A DNA stretch of 50,431 bases from Mesaphorura yosii. Lineage: Eukaryota > Arthropoda > Collembola > Poduromorpha > Tullbergiidae. The notes beneath the pieces were generated by a model that made no database searches, was not told where the DNA came from, and worked only from the letters and a program-made list of their open reading frames with translations. The stretch is taken from assembly GCA_009869945.1 (NCBI GenBank), contig WIXG01000482.1:1-50431 (forward strand), written 5' to 3'. Of the stretch, positions 1-9,720 are shown one piece after another. Every line of letters starts with the position of its first letter. The stretch's first letter is position 1. Position numbers and translations under genes: made by a program.

Positions 1-439
1 GGGTTTTCCAGTTCACGGACGGAGTTGTCCATTAATGTAACGGGTTGTGCTAGGCATTGCATAAGTTTAATCCCCAAAGTAGAAGTGTGCCGTTACAAAG
101 CCGGCCGTGTTCGTGCGTAGTGCGATGCGGGCCAGCGAAGTTTTCCATGAGTCAATGCTAGCACGAGGCGGTTCGACGGTCCCACTCGAAGAGCCACCGC
201 CACCGGTGGCGGCCACAGTTGCCAAAGCGAGTCATTAAAAAGGCGGCACGGCCTCTTGATGCCAATGCCAAGTCAAGGTTTTGGGGCCGTTTGTCCAATT
301 CTCCTTAAATACGATTGCGCCGAATGGAAAATTTTCAGACCCGCTTTGTCTTTGATTGACTTCACAACTTTGGCTCCACTGTCAGCTGAAGTCAGAAATC
401 GCTTGCTGTTGCAAACATTTTTCTGGTCCAAGACAAGAA

Positions 440-587
440 GTTGACTTCCGTAATCGCCACGCTGGAGCTCATCGCCGTTGGGTTGCTCTTCTTGATCGCC
501 GTTCTCGGAGCGGATGCGGAAGAGTCGGAGCCGGGCTGTTGCAGGAAATACGGAAAAGGCGGCGTTTGCCTGCAGAAGTGCCGGTAA
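440..587 (+). CDS. possible small secreted cysteine-rich peptide (last exon)
   Basis: An open frame reads through a hydrophobic stretch (about codons at 454-515, AVGLLFLIAVLGADA) that looks like a signal peptide with a cleavage-like ADA, followed by an acidic linker and a short Cys-rich tail with the pattern CC-x8-C-x3-C before TAA at 585-587. No in-frame ATG lies between the upstream stop near 385 and the hydrophobic stretch, so a start would have to come from an earlier exon. A GTAATC donor-like site overlaps the stop, so a further exon is also possible. I do not recognise the peptide. It could be chance; the Cys cluster after a good signal-like segment is the only support. Confidence 0.25.
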
Positions 588-1104
588 TCGAAACGAAGCG
601 TCACGCTTGTGCTGATCTCGTGTACACCTTCGATTTCGCAAGCGAATAAAACCCGAGCTGCCCTGCACTAAATCGCATCAAAAAGTTGACCTTGCACTGC
701 CAATATTAACAAGCTTAGAGCTCAAGCAATGCCTAATAAATTCGTTAATATTTGAAGCCTAACAGTCGGTTGCCCGGCCTTTTGCTAGGTAAGTTGCCCG
801 TGTAAACCCACGGCAGCAATTAGCAGCAACCAATGTGAGAATGGGTCAGAGGTAGTTGAAAAGAGCTTTCAATTAAACCTGAAGTCGAGATTCAGGAATT
901 TGCACAAGTGCCGATAAGAGATTACAGCACACCAAGTAATATAATGAAGTCATTACGTTCACTACTTGAGCCAGCCATTGTTTCAGTCTGTGCTGATAAT
1001 GCATGGGCAGTATACATAAACCGAGGGAACGTCGCAAAACGACCACTTCTTTCAGCGTTGTCGACAACTGCGAGTGCACAAAATTCTGCTTTTACGTTTT
1101 GATA

Positions 1105-1998
1105 ATGGACCTCTTTAAAGTATGTAAGACAATACTTGACAGCTACAGAGAGGATATATGCAACAACGAGAATATTCGTCAGGACGAGGTCAAGATTAAA
1201 GTGGATGAGGCACGAGAAAAGCAGAGGGAAGAATACTTTCGTGGCACGCCTAAGTACAATGGTTGGGCTCAGAAGTTTGGGTATATCAGGAATGACGTGG
1301 TGGTACACGCGGGTTTAGCAAGTGACATCTTTAAAAGGAGCGCTGGCCTTGGCCAATTACTTCAAGGAGGGAAGGTCCAAATTTTCGCGTTGGGAGGTGG
1401 GCCTGGAATGGATTTATTCGCTGTCCTAAGTTTCCGGGAGTCCTTGGCACAACCTCTAACACCTTTAGACATCTCGTATGTCTCTGTTGATGCGGAAGAA
1501 AGCTGGACGACCGTCTTCAAGCACGTTAAACCTGTACTTGAAGAAAAGGCAAGTATGAAAATTGATGCGACGTTCAAGACGCTGAACATTCACTCGGCAA
1601 ATTTTCCAAATGATTATCAGCCTCTGGTACAACATTGTAAGACTGCTGACATATTCACCATAACGTATTTTGTATCAGAAGTGGTCAAGGGAAGCGAAGA
1701 AGAGCAGAAGACGGCGAGAATATTTATTACTCGGTTGATGCAGTACGCTCGGTTCGGATCACAGTTTCTGTTCATTGACGTCGACGATCCCGACGGTGTT
1801 GCGGCTTCTTGGTTCGACGAAGTTGTTGTGACAAGCGGAGTTCCCTATCGCTATACCCAGGACCACGATTCGGGAGTTTACCAGTTGCACCACTCGCATC
1901 AAAAGACAAGCCTGGGGGATCACCACGGCGGATTTTACCCAAAACTGGGACTAAAGTATTGCCTCCGGATTGTGGAAAGGATAAAAATTGCTGGTTAG
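1105..1998 (+). CDS. SAM-dependent methyltransferase-like protein, intronless
   Basis: A single uninterrupted frame encodes about 297 residues from the ATG at 1105; an in-frame start at about 1003 would add 34 residues with no obvious signal. The middle contains IFALGGGPGMDLFAVL, a motif I-like glycine-rich loop of Rossmann-fold methyltransferases after a beta strand, followed about 30 residues on by SYVSVDAEESW, which fits the acidic residue that binds the adenosyl ribose. A later strand is TITYFVSEVVKG. The substrate cannot be told. The gene is notable for having no intron while its neighbours are split, so a retrocopy or horizontally acquired gene are both possible. No downstream AATAAA is obvious within 100 bp. 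The fold call is inferred from motif spacing. Confidence 0.6.
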   Translation: MDLFKVCKTILDSYREDICNNENIRQDEVKIKVDEAREKQREEYFRGTPKYNGWAQKFGYIRNDVVVHAGLASDIFKRSAGLGQLLQGGKVQIFALGGGPGMDLFAVLSFRESLAQPLTPLDISYVSVDAEESWTTVFKHVKPVLEEKASMKIDATFKTLNIHSANFPNDYQPLVQHCKTADIFTITYFVSEVVKGSEEEQKTARIFITRLMQYARFGSQFLFIDVDDPDGVAASWFDEVVVTSGVPYRYTQDHDSGVYQLHHSHQKTSLGDHHGGFYPKLGLKYCLRIVERIKIAG

Positions 1999-4900
1999 GC
2001 GATTCTTCAAGCCTTGGAAGGAGCCAACCAGCCTCAAGTCAATCCATAGAAATATTTTCTTCATATTGTGTAGCCTGGTTTGACGTGAACAAATTGTATT
2101 GGACTTCTAACTTCAAAATTTCTTGCGTTATACTACGTACATGCAGGGCTTTCCCATTGGTTCTAATTAATACCTCGAGAACGTAATTAGGGATTAATGA
2201 GTGCACGAGCACATCAAATTCCACACCGCACCGCACGGCGGCGTGTCTGACAACCGCGTCGAATTTTGAATGATCGCGTGCACGGCCGTCGTGGCGCTGT
2301 CTTGTCAATCAATCATGCAAAGTATTGCGCGATGTTCGACTCTTCGTCTTCTAGAAAATACGTTACATCACGTCGCGAGGCAGTGCATTGTTAAAAATTA
2401 AAAAACGATGCAGGCAAAGGTTCAACAGCCTTTGCTGCATGCTCCAAAACTGTCGCCATCGATTGGATTAATTAAAATGTGAAAGTGGGCATCTCAATCA
2501 CAAGTGACGGTTTTGTGATTCAGTTCGCGTCTCGTCTCGCGTCGTGTTCGTCCTGGGTGACTAAGCAAATACGTAGCACACATTTTAATTACCGGCCCTC
2601 CTTGATTAATGACGGGCTTAAATAAACCGTACGACAGTCGAATTAATTTCCGAATTCAAATGCGAAGCCTCTTCTGTTTGGTGCCCATAATTTCTGCTAA
2701 AATCGGCTGACGGGACGCTAAAATCACCTGCACTGCATTGTTGCGCGTACGCGTTTCACATTTCGCACTATGCAAATGTAAATACGGGCTTCGTTCGAGA
2801 TTCGAGAGAGAATTGCGTAAGAAGATCACACAGAAACCTGTTTCTGTGCCTGCGTCGTGCAACAATGCACATTGCTACCTTGCCAGCCTTTGCAAGCGAC
2901 TGCGAATCGCAGATGCAATCTCGTTTACATGCCGTGAATAATGCAAATTGCAGCAATGCAATGTGCTGCTGCTGCTCCAAACTTTAAAATGTTGTTATGC
3001 TGGTAATAAAAGTAACAACAATGAATCTTTAATCTAAAACTCGAAAATTACGAATTGTAAATTGCGAATTGCAAATATTTACGCGGGACATAATTACTGT
3101 TATTATTTATTTGGTTTTTTTAGTGCAACTCAGGCTGAGAACAGAAAGGGTCAAGAAACCAAGGCAAGGACACACATCGGCGCATTTGAGCGTGATAATG
3201 CGCGCTGAAACTAAATTTAAGTAAACAATTTTTGGTAGATTTTCTTGCAGTTCGATAAATTTCAACTCAAAACGCATTCTGCACGCAACTTTTCCTTTCT
3301 TCCTTCGACTTGACCACGCACTCGCGCACGAAACACGTACAAAAATGTCTCACGGTGAACTGCTTCCTTTTTCCTTCGTTTTATTGCATAAACCTGCGAC
3401 AATGAATCGTAATTCATAAGAAAACGAGCATATCAAAGTAAAATTATGCTGTCAAAATGCAAAAAAAGCTGTTGCCTCGATACGCGATAGACAAATCTCA
3501 AATTCCTTTTGTACAAGAATGCAAGAATATTTCTTACGTTTACGTTACGGTGCTGCAAGTTTTTACAAAGCGCCAAAGCGCCAGGGACAAAATACAAAGA
3601 CTCAACAATGCTGCAGTTGTAAGCAAATAAAAGACTCGACTCAAATGCTCGTCTCATAAACAAGAAAACGTTTTACATTTTACATTTTGTCTGAATGCAA
3701 AGTAGAAAAGAAAGTGACTCTCATCTCAAAGACGAAAGACGTCTGCTCTGCGAATATGAAATTACAAATTGCAAGTGCATTGCAATTGCAAGCAGCACGC
3801 AATGGCATGCGATTTGTTACCCAAAATTTGGTAATGAGATTTGTATGATGACGGCTTTAACGGCGGGGCGCACGTAATAAGCGACGTAATAATGAAGTGC
3901 CCGTCTCGTCGAGTCTTTTGGAGGCTGACAGCCTTATTTGGCGTTTGGCGCTGGCTTCGCCTGCTTTTATTTGTGTGATCACAATTCACAATGAAGCCTG
4001 CAGATTATCTTTTAACTACGTTTCTTCTGTTACATGATGATGACAAATTGTTAGCTCATGGCTCTGAAAGCAATTTGCCTAATCTTCTGTCTGTCATCTT
4101 TATAATCTTGTCTTTAGTGCACTCGTGTTCTTGTCGAGTTCGTGCTTATGATTCAATGCTCCTTCGCCGCACGCCCGAAGGTTTTTACAATTCGCCGTCG
4201 CATTTGGCGTTCACAAAAACAAAAGAAGCTGCTCGCAGCTCGCAATCGCAGTGAGCTACTCAATAATTGGCCACGCGAGACGCGACGCGTCTCAAAATTG
4301 GCGAAATTGCGTCTTGCGTGTCATGTCAGTCATGAAACCCGAAATTATGTCAACGGAATCCTTCAGGCTGAGGTCTTGCGAATTGCGAATATGCATTGAC
4401 GTGCGGAAAGCAGAGCGATTGGCGAAAGTTTTTGATATTTGTTCTTTTTATTACCCTTTCTTGACTCGTTCTCTGTCGCCACAAGTCATGCAGTCCAATA
4501 AAAACGAGGCACGACATTGACGCGAAACACGATGAAACGAGGAAGCTTTTAGTCTTTTAGTGCAGTTGGGTGCGTGCATTAAAATCGAGTCAGCCCACAT
4601 TCCATTTGCATTTAAGCTTGCGCTTTGCTTCTCGACTGCGGCTTTAGCTGTGGGCTGTGGGTGATTTGTCGACACTACCGAGTTCACAGGTCAGGGTTTT
4701 AGGCGTTAATGGAAATGTAAAATGTAAGTAGTTAAGTAGCCGAACAGAAGCAAAATACTCACAGCTCACATCACGACAACGACGATGCAAATGACGCAAT
4801 ACTGGCAATTCATACAACAAAATTAAGGCTTTGGGATTTTTGACGAAGAGAAGAGTAGTAGCGAAAAATCAATGAAGGAATGAATCAACCAACGTAAACG

Positions 4901-5680
4901 CTGATTGACCTTTCTTCTTCTAGCCGGATGTCAGTCCGGCTTTCCGTGTAAGCAAAGACACAGAAATGTTCTTTGGTCGCTACTTGGAACAGAATTCTTT
5001 CAGATTTGCACAGAATCGATGACACCAAGGCGCAAGGCCACAGTGACGTTATCGACGGAGATAAAATAATTCCTTGAAATTATCGCATTGCAACTGCAGC
5101 GTAAGCGTAGGCAGGAGCAGCACATTCTGAAAATGTCCGTTGATCTTTGCTTTACGCTTGTATTGTATTTCTCACTAAGCTTACTGGTTTTTCCCATGCA
5201 TTAACGGTAAATTTCAGCTGAGGCTGAGAGTCTTCTACTTGAGATGATGATAATAATGATGATGACGGTCTCGGACAGTGCACGTTCACTTTTTTCTACT
5301 TCATCAAAGGCCACTTGTTCCTCGCACTCCTCATTCGTATGTATTCGTACCCATTTAACGTATTTAAACAGTCAACTTCAGAGTACACAAGCAATTATAA
5401 AAATATTAGCTCGAGAAGGCTGCTGAAAGTCCTTTATTTGATGGCTCATTGAACATTTAAGTACTGTTGCTTCAATGAAAATCAGGTGAGTGAGAAGTGG
5501 GCACTCAAATTCACACTCGCGAGTGCTAATTTGCTAAAATCACAATCGCAAGGCCAAAAACCTTCTTGGATGAAATTGTCGCGGAAACTCCCCAACAAAC
5601 AATTTGCCTTGTAATCAGTGCTGAATCGTTGCCGTGCTTTTCGTGTTGATTCTGTTCAGAAGTGCCCCTTTTTTCGATAG
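1999..5680. other. gene-poor region rich in GCAATTGC-type words
   Basis: No frame here has a convincing gene: open stretches are under 100 codons and low in complexity. The DNA is dominated by degenerate words such as gaattgcg, gcaattgc and ttgcaaat, for example around 3050-3080 and 3760-3795. One copy of a dispersed repeat sits at about 2734-2850. A perfect short hairpin (AGCCGGA, 6-base loop, TCCGGCT) lies at about 4923-4942. Confidence 0.6.
2734..2850 (-). repeat. dispersed repeat, copy 1
   Basis: The reverse complement of this stretch matches 13475-13580: both contain a cctgtttc / aacaggtttc block, then a ttacgcaa block, then aagcccgt(g/a)tttacatttg and cata(a/g)tgcg in the same order and spacing. 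A shorter related piece is at about 16365-16420 in the same orientation as this copy. Identity of the element is unknown. Confidence 0.5.
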
Positions 5681-5999
5681 CGAAACACTACCGAGAAACA
5701 ATGCCGTATATGTATGTACGAATTCAGTGCCATTACACACCATGCTGAAACAGTACCGAAACGAACATCGTGAGATGTGCTGCACTGTTCCTGGGCCGAA
5801 ATTTTAGACATGGTCTCGCAGTTATTGATTATGTGCTCATTACATGCTGAAAAATGATGGCATGAGACAATATTTACACGCGTTTTAAACATTTAATTTA
5901 TGTTCTAGTTTATTCATACAGTACAGGTTCACTTACATATCTGTAATAACAATTAATTTTAATTATAAATACATATAGAAAACTGGCACCACTAAAGTG

Positions 6000-7931
6000 T
6001 CAATTATTGTGGCTACAAAGAGGAATAATAATATACCCACTGTCGTGTGGCAGCCGAATGCACTTTTTAATTAATTGAGAGATGTGCAAACTGGCTAATT
6101 CGTCACTTAAGTTCTTACAAATTCGTATGCCAAGCCTTGTACTATTGCATGGGTAGCCATTCACTCTTCTGGAATCCAGAAATTTTACAACTTTGTACAA
6201 TCCGGAGGCGTGATCGGTGCTCCTAATTAAACACACCTCATTGTTATCAGTCAAGTAGCAGTGATCTCTAGTCTGATCCGAGACTTTCAAATGCCTGGGC
6301 TCATTAACACTCTTAGCAAAATTAGAGAACTGTTGTTCTGAAATCCTCTTGACAATTTGAGAAAGGTGGCCTTTCTGGGATCTTAGCTTGCGTTTGATTT
6401 GGGACATAAAACTTTCAAATTCGAAGGCACTAAAAGTGTCTAATGGGCCCTGAAATCTTACATCAGCAGCAATATGCTTAATTGAATGCATGTTATATGT
6501 CAAAAGCTCCCTGTAATATAGTTTTTCAACACCTTGGAAAAATTCTAACAGAAGAGCTTCAGCGTACGAAACCCACTCGTGTTGGTAAGCAGCTCTGGAT
6601 ACTAAAATATACATAGCAGTATGAAACAGAAGAAAATGTTTGTAACGAGCTTTATCCAAAACATTTTTCAAAGCGGCTGGGCCAACGTAGAGCATGAAAA
6701 GTCTTAACTCGGCTGCCTTGAAATGTTTAAGTTCAGAAAGGCTTCTAGTTTTCCTGGCAAAGTCCTTCGGAATGTATTTTTCAAACCGGAGCATTCTTGT
6801 GGAAATTGATTCCACTTGATAACGAGATAATTTGTGCTTCCCTGATGTCCACACTATCATCATCTTTTTCATTACTCCCAAACAGCAAAGGTGCATGTAA
6901 TCTAACGGGATCTGAAATATCATGTCAATGTCTAGTGCCTCTAATGGCGACTTACGATCGTGGTGTTTTTTGTATTTCGCTGTTCGAAAGGACTCATTCG
7001 TAAATAAATCGCAACACCGGTTAGTGTCAGGAAAAATCACTTTACGAGCCCATTTGCCTTTACAATAGCATCGTTCGCACGCGTAATAAGCATTGTGAAG
7101 TTTAATACACTTTAAAAAGCTTCTAGCTGGGGCATCAGCTACAATGCATCGAATCCTAACGTTGTAGTTCGTACGCCCGTAGGTAACACCATTTTGTTCA
7201 AGATCCGCCATTTCAGTAATAAATCGTTCTAAGAATTCCTCTACGCTAGCTGGTTTATGGTTCCCATAAAATAATGCTATTACAAATGGTTCTGATTGTG
7301 TTGATTGATCAATGCAACCGAGAATAGGCCAAAACTGAGAAGTTGAGCTCCTACTAATCGGTAGCCCATCTATCCCTATTCTTAATGTTATTAAATTTGG
7401 AAGCTCTCGAAAGCGTGCAAAATTTAAACAAACCTCTTTAAGCCCTGTTACAATTGTCCTGAGAATATTCTGTGTTATACCAAAGTAGTAAAACTGTCCG
7501 CCTTCCTTAAAATTCTCTAACTCTACTGTTCGCGGCGTTGATAGCAAGGTTCTCGCATCTTTCGGAAATTTGTCATCAGGCAGCCAATTATGTAATAATT
7601 TTAAGAGTTTTGTTACAGCCGTAAGACTAACTTGACTCTCGAGCGCCCATATCACAAGCTCATCCCTTCTTGCTGTTTGAGTACTATCTTCTGCTTCAGT
7701 ACAAGGCATTGGCAATTGAATTATAAAAGTATGTTCTTCTAAAGACTTATCAGATGAGCTAGCTTTTGCATTTAATTCTACGAAATTACTAGTCATGTTG
7801 TCAAGTGTTGGGTTAGTCAATTTCACTCCCTGAAGTGCCTGAGATTGATTCGGGGGTTGCCGAATTTTGCGCAATGTCGCCTCCACTGCTGTTTGTATTT
7901 GCCGTTTTTTGGTTCTTCTCGAAGTTTCCAT
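6000..7931 (-). CDS. TNP2-like DDE transposase (CACTA/EnSpm type)
   Basis: The frame encodes about 643 residues from the ATG at 7931 (METSRRTKKRQ); the frame stays open to 7985, giving an alternative start. Three acidic residues fit the DDE triad of Transposase_21/TNP2 families: the first in RIGIDGLPISRSS, followed by TSQFWPILG; the second in IVADAPARSFLK, followed by a Cys motif YYACERCYCKGKW; and the third in FSAFEFESFMSQIKRKLR. The DYMHLCCLGVMKKMM segment between them is also characteristic. No frameshift or internal stop is seen, so the enzyme may be intact. Its first 119 bases overlap, in another frame, the last exon of the DUF4806-like gene, so the two proteins may come from one transcript unit by alternative splicing or from separate starts. 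Confidence 0.72.
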   Translation of the reverse strand: METSRRTKKRQIQTAVEATLRKIRQPPNQSQALQGVKLTNPTLDNMTSNFVELNAKASSSDKSLEEHTFIIQLPMPCTEAEDSTQTARRDELVIWALESQVSLTAVTKLLKLLHNWLPDDKFPKDARTLLSTPRTVELENFKEGGQFYYFGITQNILRTIVTGLKEVCLNFARFRELPNLITLRIGIDGLPISRSSTSQFWPILGCIDQSTQSEPFVIALFYGNHKPASVEEFLERFITEMADLEQNGVTYGRTNYNVRIRCIVADAPARSFLKCIKLHNAYYACERCYCKGKWARKVIFPDTNRCCDLFTNESFRTAKYKKHHDRKSPLEALDIDMIFQIPLDYMHLCCLGVMKKMMIVWTSGKHKLSRYQVESISTRMLRFEKYIPKDFARKTRSLSELKHFKAAELRLFMLYVGPAALKNVLDKARYKHFLLFHTAMYILVSRAAYQHEWVSYAEALLLEFFQGVEKLYYRELLTYNMHSIKHIAADVRFQGPLDTFSAFEFESFMSQIKRKLRSQKGHLSQIVKRISEQQFSNFAKSVNEPRHLKVSDQTRDHCYLTDNNEVCLIRSTDHASGLYKVVKFLDSRRVNGYPCNSTRLGIRICKNLSDELASLHISQLIKKCIRLPHDSGYIIIPLCSHNN

Positions 7932-9337
7932 GTTGCTTAGATTTGCGATCAGCAGAATTGCGGAACCATTTGCCCATTGAATCATTTAGGATTACATCGC
8001 TGGCTGATTTGTCATCCCACAATGACCTTACAGCATCTGTAAATAAGATAAAATGTACGTTTGATTTGGTTGGAATGAACCTGATTACGTTCAGGGTGTT
8101 CTGTCTGTGCTTAAGGTGAACATGGCGGTATTTCAAAGTGTGTTGCACTGTGCATGCGCAATCAGAATTTGAAAGCCTTACCTCTGCAGGCCTCTGCAAT
8201 TTTCAGATTTCCGAACGATTTCTTCCCTGAAGTGTCGGTGAATCTTATTTCTTGGGCTAGCCTTTTGGATATCAAACGACGAAGACAATTGTAGGTCGTT
8301 TTACGAACGCTGCTTCCACCTACTCGTCTTAATTCATTCACCTGCAACAAATATGAAACAGTTTAAGATCTTGTTTGTGTATTTTTTAATAGTTTCAGCG
8401 AGCAACACTTGCCAAGGCATCGAATTGAGTTTTCTCGTGTATACAGATCTCCGTTGCATGGACTTCCTCGAGTGTGTCCAGAGGCAAAGCTGGGTATTGA
8501 TGAGTTTGAGTCGCTGGAAGTGGGGCTATTTGACCAATTACCTGACGCAGTTGAAGTTTCACCTCTTGTAATTCCCTCAATATTTCTTCCAGTTTTGCCA
8601 CTTGTACTTCAACAAAACCTGGAACGAAAAAGTAATGGAGCATGCCCTCAGCTAAGTTCAATAGGGTTTGTAAACTTACGGTCGAATTTTTCGCACAGTT
8701 GCTGCAGCAGAGGGTCGGGCTGAACGTACACTCCAGGCTGATAATCAATAACGTATTCTTCCTGACCAGTTGAGAATTGGACGTTCTCTTTAGGAACTTG
8801 ACTTGCAGTGGGAATTTCGCATGGCAAATCTAAATTTACGATTCATGTGGTCAGGATTTGTTAAGGTTTTCAAGCCATGTTAACTATTGTACCTGGAAAA
8901 CTTGGTGGTATCTCGGGCCTTTCGATCGGCGCTTCTTCCACACGCGTGCGGCTGAATGATTCACATTCTGATGATTCCGGTAGTTCTAGCTCTCTAGTGG
9001 CTTTCAAAATCGATGCTTTGCGATAAGCTTTGTCGTACGTTTCTGGTAAAGATTACTATTATTATTTCAAGCAAATTAATTGCATTCCATGTCCATTCTT
9101 TATTCTGCACCTACCGTATGACTTAATGAATTGTATTGGATAATTTTTCCATTTCTTCTCAGGCACAGAGTTGGCAGTTTTAATTAGTGCTGCTCCCCTT
9201 TTAACCTTTGGGCCTGGCCACTGGCAGCTTGACCTTTCACTTGCTAACCACGATGAAGGAACGACTGAATATCTTGTCTCATCCCGAAAATAAACAACTG
9301 AAAAATCCTTTAATGGTTTGTGACTGTGTTCACTCAT
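7813..9337 (-). CDS. DUF4806-like protein of the transposon, six exons
   Basis: Exons fit as 9337-9115, an exon starting near 9040 (frame TYDKAYRKAS), an exon starting near 8830 (DLPCEIPTAS to LCEKFD), one ending 8413, 8341-8182, and about 8037-7813. Phases agree across all joins. The N-terminal exon carries WKNYPIQFIKSY, and the exon at 8341 carries LRRVGGSSVRKTTYNCLRRL followed by a KKSFGNLKI segment, matching the pattern of the DUF4806 domain (RVGG, helix, GxKxxF). A coiled-coil-like helix (KLEEILRELQEVKLQLRQV) precedes it. The intron between 8413 and 8341 needs a GC donor (GCAAGT) to keep the frame. The protein's role is unknown; being in one unit with the transposase suggests an accessory or regulatory ORF of the element. 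Confidence 0.65.
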
Positions 9338-9720
9338 TATGCCTTGTTTCTTGATGAACGACAATGCAACAATAAATAGGATGAGAACTATTTGCAAGTA
9401 GTGCAGCAGATAAACTGAATCTGAAAGCACATGAAAAGCAAAATGGCGGAATTAAATTCTCGCGTGGTCTAAACTGAATGCACGAATTCAGTATGGAATC
9501 GGCACTGCGTTATTCCTTACGACTGACGCAGTTTGCCGCAGCACATCTTTGCTGCTTATTTATATGTATTATCGTGAGGCGAAATTACACACAGTTTCGG
9601 TACCGAGTCAGCAACTCCGCCATAGATCAGTGGCTTTCGGTGAGTTTTCCGCACTGGAGAGAACACAGCATTTTCGTGCTACTCATTTCATCGTAAAATC
9701 GGTACGCATTCGGCTCGTAA

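Larger units (their letters stand above)
5686..9720 (-). mobile_element. CACTA/EnSpm-like DNA transposon carrying two genes
   Basis: The two minus-strand genes at 9337-7813 and 7931-6000 form a unit typical of large DNA transposons. Non-coding ends share subterminal words in inverted orientation: GAAACAGTACCGAAAC near 5747-5762 against GTTTCGGTACC near 9595-9605, and gatgtgctgc near 5774 against gcagcacatc near 9537. The left side also has CACTACCGAGAAAC at 5686, which starts like a CACTA terminus, but I could not find a matching right terminus, so the boundaries are estimates. A minus-strand AATAAA lies near 5909, downstream of the transposase. Confidence 0.5.
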
